In this document: in pieces, positions 6,014-10,485 of the stretch
Position numbering within the stretch: the first letter of the stretch is position 1
How the letters are laid out: each line of letters starts with the position of its first letter
NCBI GenBank assembly: GCA_003508755.1
Contig: DNTK01000087.1
Coordinates: 1 to 10,485, forward strand
Direction: 5' to 3'
Length of the DNA: 10,485 bases
Origin: Bacteroidales bacterium
Lineage (GTDB): Bacteria > Bacteroidota > Bacteroidia > Bacteroidales > UBA10428
Notes under the pieces: generated by a model
Database searches by the model: none
The model's input: only the letters and a program-made list of their open reading frames with translations
Told to the model about the DNA's origin: nothing
Program-made: the position numbers and the translations under genes

Positions 6014-7954
6014 TTATTTACTAAAAAAATGATTGAGTGTTCGAATAAGTTTGTCTTTTTCGATGGGTTTAGAAAGGTATCCGTCAAAGCCACTTTTTAG
6101 AATACTGTTTTCATCCTCAAGTCGTGCAAATGCTGTTTGGGCAACTATGGGTACGTTTACTTTCATATTTCTTAGCTTCGAGACGGTCTCATACCCATCC
6201 ATTTCAGGCATCTTTATATCCATTAAAATTAAATCGGGGGCATTGCTTTTACAATGTGCTATAGCTTCTTTACCATTTTTCGACCAGGAAAGCGAAGCAT
6301 CTGTTTTTCGGAGTATGGCCCTTAAAAGCTCATAATTCGAGGGGTCATCTTCGACTATAAGTATATTTTTATCCTTCAAAGTTTCAATTTTACCACTTAC
6401 TTTTTTACCAGGTTCAGGTCTTTCCAACTCAGCAAGGACTGGCGTGTCAAATGGCGCGGGTATTGTAAAATAAAATGAAGCACCTTTCTCCGGTATCGAT
6501 TCAACCCAAATATCACCCTCGAGAATCTCAACCAGTTTCTTAGATATTGTTAGCCCCAAACCAGCGCCCCGGTATAACTTATTGTTATCAGATTGTAGTT
6601 TCGTGAACCGGTCAAAAATTAGTTCCTTTGTTTCATCATTCATGCCTATTCCCGTATCATGCACAAAGAATTTCACATATTTCTTCCGCTCATCATTTTT
6701 AATTTTCTCAATAAGTGTGTAACCAACCTCAATTTTACCTTCATGGGTAAATTTGATGGCATTACTAAGCAGGTTTGATAAGATCTGCTTCAATCGAATA
6801 GTGTCGGTCTCGATGGTAAGGTCTGATAAGGTTGATGGAATATGTAAGGAAAAATCCACCTGGTTCTCATTACTTTGCTGGTTTACTTCTTTAAAGGTCA
6901 GAAAGAGCTCCTGCATAATAGCTGGCAGGGAACATTTATTGCGGCTAATATTTAGCTGACCGGCTTCAATTTTTGAAATATCCAGGATATCATCTATTAA
7001 ATGCAATAGAGTGGCGCAGCTTGAATTTATCAATTCAACATATTCATTTCGCTCTTCGTTGGTTAGGTCAGGATCGCTTAATAAACCTGCAAACCCAATA
7101 ATGGAATTCATTGGAGTTCTTATCTCATGCGACATATTAGCAAGGAACGCCGATTTTAGCTGGTCAGCTTTCTCGGCAAGATTCTTTGCTTTTTTCAGCA
7201 TTTCTTCTGTTTGATCGCGGATTTTGTCGCGTTGCTCTATTTGTTCTATCATATTGTTAAAGCGATCATACAAGATACCTATTTCGTCGTTGCTCCGTTT
7301 TTCCAGTCTTATGGTATAGTTTGCTTCCTTCTTTATTTTATCTGTAACTCCGGCAAGCTTTAATATGGGATCTGAAATAATTTTCTGGAACAAAAAAGCC
7401 AGGAAGTACACTATAATTAATATGCCTAATGCGATAAGTGCAGCCACTCTCATACTGCGCTGTAATGAGATTCGTGCTTTATTAAGAGAGTAGGCAAGTA
7501 GAATGGTACCATGCTGCAAACCTTCGTATCGAATGGGTAATCGCACCATCAAGCTTTTTTCTTGTAAGCCCATCGGATGTTCCCTGAGTTTTATTACAGA
7601 AATAGAATCTTCTGAGGCCACCTTGTCGATGTGTTGGGGTATATCATGACTGAAAGGATTATAAACATCAAACAAATACCCTTCATTGGTATAGATAGCT
7701 GCATAAATAACAGAAGAACTGTAGTTAAGGTTATTGAGTACTTCAGTAGTTTCTTCCTTTATTCCGAATACAAGAGGAGCAGTGCAATAGTCAGCTGTAA
7801 ATGAAGCTAAAAACATGGCCTCTGACTCCAGGTTTCGTTTTTGCTTGTTAGACTCTGCAACAGAGAAAATTAATAAGGATAATGCGGTGATTAGAATAAA
7901 GATCACCAACACCATTAATACTATTTTATACCGTATAGAAATGTTTCTAAGCAT
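6014..7954 (-). CDS. Hybrid sensor histidine kinase (CHASE8-HAMP-HisKA-HATPase-REC)
   Basis: This is an inner-membrane hybrid kinase of 646 aa from the ATG at 7954. Domains are TM1 (~10-32), a periplasmic CHASE8-like sensor (~35-160, with the FLASFTADYCTAPLVFG entry), TM2 (~170-190), HAMP (~190-240) and a coiled coil. HisKA follows with SHEIRTPMN (phospho-acceptor His 276), then HATPase_c with the N-box at 393-400, DTGIGM at 433-438 and GAGLGLTI from 463. The C-terminal receiver has acidic pair D536/D537, phospho-acceptor D579 in LILMDIKMPEMDG and Lys 629. No DNA-binding domain or HPt is encoded here, so phosphate must pass to an unlinked partner or the receiver acts as a brake. A TTG at 7969 could extend it by 5 residues and overlap yfiR. 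The ATG is preferred: it has an AAAGGA site 5 nt away and sits 1 nt after the yfiR stop. The partner sensor input is probably the YfiR protein. Confidence 0.94.
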   Translation of the reverse strand: MLRNISIRYKIVLMVLVIFILITALSLLIFSVAESNKQKRNLESEAMFLASFTADYCTAPLVFGIKEETTEVLNNLNYSSSVIYAAIYTNEGYLFDVYNPFSHDIPQHIDKVASEDSISVIKLREHPMGLQEKSLMVRLPIRYEGLQHGTILLAYSLNKARISLQRSMRVAALIALGILIIVYFLAFLFQKIISDPILKLAGVTDKIKKEANYTIRLEKRSNDEIGILYDRFNNMIEQIEQRDKIRDQTEEMLKKAKNLAEKADQLKSAFLANMSHEIRTPMNSIIGFAGLLSDPDLTNEERNEYVELINSSCATLLHLIDDILDISKIEAGQLNISRNKCSLPAIMQELFLTFKEVNQQSNENQVDFSLHIPSTLSDLTIETDTIRLKQILSNLLSNAIKFTHEGKIEVGYTLIEKIKNDERKKYVKFFVHDTGIGMNDETKELIFDRFTKLQSDNNKLYRGAGLGLTISKKLVEILEGDIWVESIPEKGASFYFTIPAPFDTPVLAELERPEPGKKVSGKIETLKDKNILIVEDDPSNYELLRAILRKTDASLSWSKNGKEAIAHCKSNAPDLILMDIKMPEMDGYETVSKLRNMKVNVPIVAQTAFARLEDENSILKSGFDGYLSKPIEKDKLIRTLNHFFSK

Positions 7955-7955
7955 A

Positions 7956-8498
7956 TTATTCCTTTGCAATTGGATTTACAATTTCAGCAATATTCAAGAG
8001 CCTGTAGCTTACAAAAAAGTCTGATTCACGAATAGCAGTTTCGTTAATTTCGAATCTCAACCGATCTTCGCTTAAGAAAAAATTTACATGCACTCCTGTT
8101 TCGGCATAGCCTTGGGTATCACCAATGAGGAGAACACCTTTTTCTTTTGAAAATTCAACAATTTCCTTTACAACTCCCCTTTTTAGGGGGGGGATGTATA
8201 AAATATGAGCAAAACTGCTGTCATTTAATTCATTTAAATGCACAATATTAACTGGGCGTCCTAAAATTGTACTGCCTTTATATATGTCGTAAAGCTTGGT
8301 ATTGAAAGGGTTGGAGTAGACCGTGGCGATGGTAAAGGTATTTAAAGTATCATGCATCTCGGGTGGCCAATCAATAAAATGTGTAAACTTTCCAATCCAT
8401 ACAGCTTTCAAAGTATACTCATCCACAACCTGCCCTGCACTTTTAACTGAAAACAGAGAAAGCATACCAATAAATAAAAATTTCAGGAAACTATTCAT
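7956..8498 (-). CDS. YfiR-family (DUF4154) periplasmic protein
   Basis: This 180-aa protein has an N-terminal signal peptide (~1-22, cleaved near KSAG|Q) and a single YfiR/DUF4154 domain (~27-175) beginning EYTLKAVWIGKFTHFIDWP. It also contains the family strands NIVHL, HILYIPP and LLIGDTQG, and ends with the F.SYRLLNIAEIV helix. In Pseudomonas, YfiR is the periplasmic repressor of YfiN, binding that enzyme's periplasmic sensor domain. Here the gene immediately downstream, 1 nt after the stop, encodes a histidine kinase with a CHASE8-type sensor, so YfiR probably gates that kinase. The protein has no cysteine, whereas Pseudomonas YfiR has disulphides linked to redox control, so that mode of regulation cannot apply. 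A run of eight C (8186-8193 on the minus strand) lies in codons for Pro103-Pro104-Leu105. No outer-membrane YfiB homologue is in the window. Confidence 0.88.
   Translation of the reverse strand: MNSFLKFLFIGMLSLFSVKSAGQVVDEYTLKAVWIGKFTHFIDWPPEMHDTLNTFTIATVYSNPFNTKLYDIYKGSTILGRPVNIVHLNELNDSSFAHILYIPPLKRGVVKEIVEFSKEKGVLLIGDTQGYAETGVHVNFFLSEDRLRFEINETAIRESDFFVSYRLLNIAEIVNPIAKE
7960..7965 (-). promoter_or_regulatory. Shine-Dalgarno-like site deciding the kinase start
   Basis: On the minus strand the sequence reads AAAGGA, 5 nt before the ATG at 7954 and inside the last codons of yfiR. It is one of the few good ribosome-binding sites in the window. It supports the ATG over the upstream TTG at 7969, and implies translational coupling with yfiR. 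Confidence 0.6.
8186..8193 (-). repeat. C8 homopolymer inside yfiR
   Basis: Eight consecutive G on the plus strand (C8 in the coding sense) lie within codons ATC-CCC-CCC-CTA of yfiR. A four-C block at 8176-8179 can pair with part of it around a tttttt-a loop. Homopolymers of this length are prone to slippage. A one-base change would truncate YfiR and could uncouple the downstream kinase. Confidence 0.9.
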
Positions 8499-8645
8499 CT
8501 ATCCTTGCTTGGCTCTTAATGATACCGAAATTAAAAATAGATAATATTTTAATACAGTGAGCAATTACTTATTAAGGGCATCCTACTCTTAAGAATTGGG
8601 CTATAAAAACATATTTATTAATTACCCCGTTAAAAAAGGGGGTGC

Positions 8646-8761
8646 AAAACATAAAAAATATATAAAAATATATATAGGTATTATAAAAAATAGGGTAAAA
8701 AAGGAAAATAACACAAAAAACATAAAAAAAGTATCAAAAAATTAGGGGTGATAAGAAAAAA
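8646..8761 (+). other. Phased A-tracts, predicted curved DNA upstream of the porin promoter
   Basis: Runs of 4-7 A on the plus strand are centred at about 8647, 8655, 8666, 8687, 8699, 8706, 8717, 8727, 8738 and 8758. Most centres from 8655 on fall within 2 bases of a 10.5-bp grid, with two empty slots. Same-strand A-tracts at helical spacing bend DNA in one direction, and A-rich DNA above the -33 position can act like an UP element. The layout suggests strong or nucleoid-protein-dependent control of the porin-ammonium cluster. The curvature is predicted, not measured. Confidence 0.55.
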
Positions 8762-8765
8762 GTTA

Positions 8766-8773
8766 TACTTTTG
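8766..8773 (+). promoter_or_regulatory. Bacteroidota-type -7 element (TACTTTTG) of the porin gene
   Basis: TACTTTTG matches the TAnnTTTG -7 consensus of the primary Bacteroidota sigma factor exactly. A TTA at 8742-8744, 21 nt upstream, stands where the -33 TTG would be, so the -33 is weak. Transcription would start near 8780, leaving a leader of about 30 nt before the ATG at 8810. This also argues against the in-frame TTG at 8771, which lies inside the element. Confidence 0.6.
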
Positions 8774-8809
8774 AAGCGTCAATCAATTTATAACTTAAAA
8801 TTATTAGCT

Positions 8810-9514
8810 ATGAAAAATCTCAAAGTTTTACTTTTAACTATGGCCTTGGCATTTACTACTACCTTATCATTCGTGAATGCTCAGGAGGAAGAATCAGAAT
8901 CACCATTCTCTGTTGGTGCAGACCTAGTTTCGTCGTATGTATGGCGTGGTGTTAAATATGGAGGTCCTGCATTGCAGCCATATGTAGAATATGGAATTGG
9001 TGGATTTGCTGTTGGCGCCTGGGGATCTTTTGGTATTGGTCCACTTGATGAAGCTGTAAATGAAGCCGACCTTTATTTAGGATATGGATTCGATTTCGGT
9101 CTATACCTGGGAATAACTGATTATTATTATCAAGGTACTCCATATTTTCAAACTTCCGGAGACACCTCAAGTCATGCCTTGGAATTAAACGGTGCCTACG
9201 AAATCGGAGGCTTCTCTATTGCTGCCAACTACATCATTAACGATGCGCGCAATGGTGCGGGCTCACAAGGTGGCGACCTTTATTTTGAAGCAGGTTACTC
9301 TTTCAAGCATTTTGATGTTTTTGTCGGTGCAGGAAACGGATGGCACTCTACTTTTGAAGATAACGGCGATGATAAGTTTGCTGTTGTAAATATTGGTATA
9401 AGCGCCAGCAAGGAAATTAAACTGTCAGACTCATTCTCTTTACCAGTAGGTGGACTAGTTAGTCTTAACCCAGACAGTGAAGAGTTTAATATAGTTGCTA
9501 CTATATCTTTCTAA
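8810..9514 (+). CDS. TorF/Gcw_chp-family putative outer-membrane porin
   Basis: This 234-aa protein runs from the ATG at 8810. Residues 1-24 form a signal peptide (MKNLK start, Leu/Ala/Thr core, VNA|Q cleavage). The mature protein opens with an acidic linker and then FSVGADLVSSYVWRGVKYGGPALQPYVEYGIGGFAVGAWGS, which is the hallmark of the TorF/Gcw_chp family: a 'SSYVWRG' strand followed by alternating Gly/aromatic beta strands. The rest is a run of amphipathic strands (LYLGYGFDFGLYLGITDYYYQ, ALELNGAYEIGGFSIAANY, LYFEAGYSFKHFDVFVGAG) ending in VATISF with a terminal Phe, typical of outer-membrane barrels. It precedes P-II and amt, so passage of ammonium or another nitrogen source across the outer membrane is a reasonable inference but unproven. 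A frame extension to a TTG at 8771 is rejected because it would overlap the -7 element and displace the signal peptide. Confidence 0.82.
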   Translation: MKNLKVLLLTMALAFTTTLSFVNAQEEESESPFSVGADLVSSYVWRGVKYGGPALQPYVEYGIGGFAVGAWGSFGIGPLDEAVNEADLYLGYGFDFGLYLGITDYYYQGTPYFQTSGDTSSHALELNGAYEIGGFSIAANYIINDARNGAGSQGGDLYFEAGYSFKHFDVFVGAGNGWHSTFEDNGDDKFAVVNIGISASKEIKLSDSFSLPVGGLVSLNPDSEEFNIVATISF

Positions 9515-9556
9515 AAAATATTCTTCTATCAGTTCAAATGGTTAGGGTTTTTCAAA

Positions 9557-9589
9557 GTCGGTGCCATTTAATAAATGGTACCGACATTT
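9557..9589 (+). terminator. Hairpin terminator or attenuator between porin and P-II genes
   Basis: A 13-bp stem (9557-9569 with 9573-9585) contains one G.U pair, has a 3-nt loop aat and is followed by atttt. It starts 42 nt after the porin stop. The U-run is short, so termination may be partial. That would let the porin be made in excess over P-II and Amt from one promoter, unless a separate P-II promoter lies in 9590-9699, where only an imperfect -7 (AACCTTTG, 9595-9602) was found. Confidence 0.75.
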
Positions 9590-9699
9590 TACAAAACCTT
9601 TGAGGTGTTGTAATATCAATTTTCACTCAGAATGAACTGTTCTACAACCCTTTTCACAGAATATCTGCAACAGACCATCGAACATTAAAAAATATATAT

Positions 9700-10050
9700 A
9701 TGAAAAAAGTTGAAGCAATAATCAGAAAAACCAAATTCGAAGATGTGAAAGAAGCATTGTACGAAGCTGGTATAGAATTCATCTCTTTTTGGGACGTGCG
9801 GGGTGTCGGTAAAGCTACCGAAGCTCGCGTTTATCGTGGAATTAAATACGATACAAGTACCATCGAAAGAATATTTATTTCAATTTACATGCGCGACAAG
9901 TTTCTTGAACCATGTATCAATGCTATTCTTCAATCAGCCAAAACAGGAGAAGTTGGAGATGGAAAAATATTCGTTTCTGATGTCCAGGATGCGTACAGAA
10001 TCCGTACTGGCGAACATGGTGATAAAAGCCTTTACATAGGTGAAGAATAA
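9700..10050 (+). CDS. glnK: P-II family nitrogen regulatory protein (GlnK-like)
   Basis: This 116-aa protein has the full P-II fold: an N-terminal MKKVEAIIRKTKFEDVKEAL, a T-loop (~36-54), the B-loop KTGEVGDGKIFV (81-92) and the C-loop RIRTGEHGDKS (100-110) with the phosphate-binding Arg 100 and Arg 102. P-II trimers bind ATP/ADP and 2-oxoglutarate and plug the AmtB channel with their T-loops. The amt gene 40 nt downstream fits that role, and GlnK is the usual name for P-II linked to amtB. The T-loop is one residue shorter than in E. coli GlnB (GVGKATEARVYRG). It lacks Gln39, which coordinates Mg and 2-oxoglutarate, having Ala39 instead. Tyr50 stands where the uridylylated Tyr51 would be. Effector response is therefore probably altered. 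There is no Shine-Dalgarno sequence before the ATG. Confidence 0.95.
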   Translation: MKKVEAIIRKTKFEDVKEALYEAGIEFISFWDVRGVGKATEARVYRGIKYDTSTIERIFISIYMRDKFLEPCINAILQSAKTGEVGDGKIFVSDVQDAYRIRTGEHGDKSLYIGEE

Positions 10051-10090
10051 TAAACAGTGTCAATCAAAAGTAACTTAAAAAATTACAATT

Positions 10091-10485
10091 ATGGAAGAAA
10101 CTTTAACAGCAATACCTGAAGTAGTGGAGGCTACCGTGGGGCTTGATATATCAATAAACAACGTTTGGTTGCTACTGGCCACCTTTATGGTGATGTTTAT
10201 GCAACCTGGTTTTGCCCTTGTTGAGGCTGGTTTTACCCGTGGTAAAAACACAGCCAACATTCTAATGAAAAACTTAATGGACTTCTCTGTTGGGGCCATT
10301 ACTTATTGGTTAGTGGGTTACTCAATTATGTATGGTGCAGGTAATGCCTTTATCGGCGACTTTAGCCTGTTTGCTTATAACCCTGCAAATGATAGTTATG
10401 GAGCAGGTTATTCAGATTTCTCAGACCTAATGTTCCAGACTGTATTTGCGGCCACTGCTGCTACCATCGTTTCCGGAGCCATGGC
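10091..10485 (+). CDS. amtB: Ammonium transporter Amt/AmtB, N-terminal part (runs off window)
   Basis: The frame opens at an ATG 40 nt after the P-II stop and stays open to the window end, giving 131 codons of a family usually about 400-450 aa long. Diagnostic segments are MQPGFALVEAGFTRGKNTANILMKN (~37-61), the first helix pair of Amt proteins with the conserved AGF.R.KN..N, and FQTVFAATAATIVSGAM (115-131), which carries the Phe of the pore gate. The N-terminus is periplasmic, so the first ~22 residues may include a short cleaved or exposed segment (EETLTAIPEVVEATVGLDIS); no strong signal peptide is seen. Amt forms an inner-membrane trimer that conducts ammonium and is blocked by P-II. The twin-His pore residues lie beyond the window. 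It is probably co-transcribed with P-II. Confidence 0.95.
   Translation, partial: MEETLTAIPEVVEATVGLDISINNVWLLLATFMVMFMQPGFALVEAGFTRGKNTANILMKNLMDFSVGAITYWLVGYSIMYGAGNAFIGDFSLFAYNPANDSYGAGYSDFSDLMFQTVFAATAATIVSGAM

Larger units (their letters stand above)
8499..8809. other. Divergent intergenic region of 311 bp between yfiR and the porin gene
   Basis: No gene was found. The yfiR-proximal part (8499-8600) should hold the leftward promoter; the best match is a minus-strand TAATTTCG near 8524-8531, one base off TAnnTTTG and without a well-spaced -33 TTG, so it is not called as a feature. A small acccc/ggggt hairpin lies at 8624-8643. From about 8646 the region is extremely A-rich with repeated A-tracts leading into the porin promoter. 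Confidence 0.6.

Noticed and set aside
5905..6093. Minus-strand 62-residue frame overlapping the kinase end and the SemiSWEET start
   Set aside because: It overlaps two strong genes in another frame and has no recognisable features.
6033..6335. Plus-strand open frames opposite the kinase, the lipoproteins and the radical SAM gene
   Set aside because: They lie wholly inside well-supported minus-strand genes, show no domain or signal features and look like antisense shadows.
7955..7969. TTG start at 7969 for the hybrid kinase, overlapping yfiR
   Set aside because: The ATG at 7954 has an AAAGGA site 5 nt upstream and directly follows the yfiR stop; the extra five residues are not part of any domain.
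8624..8761. Repetitive A-rich region considered as a CRISPR array or tandem repeat
   Set aside because: There are no conserved repeat units or spacers; only A-tracts recur, at helical spacing.
8771..8809. TTG start at 8771 extending the porin gene by 13 residues
   Set aside because: The TTG lies inside the TACTTTTG promoter element, and the extension would put 13 residues before a perfectly good signal peptide that begins at the ATG at 8810.

Overview
The window reads as chromosome from a low-GC Bacteroidota (Bacteroidetes), probably marine or sediment-dwelling. The evidence is a TAnnTTTG-type -7 promoter element, almost no Shine-Dalgarno sequences, lipoproteins with an acidic residue right after the lipidated Cys, and two Cys-framed 'GC..P.A.NY' repeats typical of secreted proteins in this phylum. 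The order or genus cannot be fixed from this sequence.

Bases 1-4404. A plus-strand gene cut by the left edge ends at 451 and converges on a minus-strand group across a perfect 12-bp bidirectional terminator (469-498). Reading leftward, the minus strand carries a 337-aa lipoprotein (3022-4035) with its own terminator, then a 562-aa lipoprotein (1209-2897) and a 233-aa predicted outer-membrane beta-barrel protein (502-1203) only 5 nt apart. The two lipoproteins are paralogues over about 285-300 residues. The larger one has gained two Cys-framed repeats at its N-terminus and a jelly-roll-like domain at its C-terminus. This looks like an undescribed cell-surface locus.

Bases 4405-8498, all minus strand. 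In transcription order these are a YfiR-family periplasmic protein, a CHASE8-HAMP-HisKA-HATPase-REC hybrid histidine kinase whose best start lies 1 nt after the yfiR stop, a SemiSWEET sugar transporter fused in frame to a VOC/glyoxalase-fold domain, and an SPL-like radical SAM protein ending exactly in QLDLF, a match to the sliding-clamp-binding motif. The YfiR/kinase pair resembles the sensing half of the YfiBNR switch, with a phosphorelay output instead of cyclic-di-GMP synthesis.

Bases 8499-8809 form a divergent, very A-rich intergenic region with roughly helically phased A-tracts ending at a -7 element.

Bases 8810-10485, plus strand, form an ammonium-uptake cluster: a TorF/Gcw_chp-type putative porin, a hairpin terminator or attenuator, a P-II signalling protein with an atypical T-loop, and the start of an Amt ammonium transporter that runs off the right edge.

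No tRNA, rRNA, CRISPR array, insertion sequence or phage gene was seen. The strongest candidates for something undescribed are the SemiSWEET-VOC fusion with its radical SAM neighbour and the paired lipoprotein/beta-barrel surface locus.
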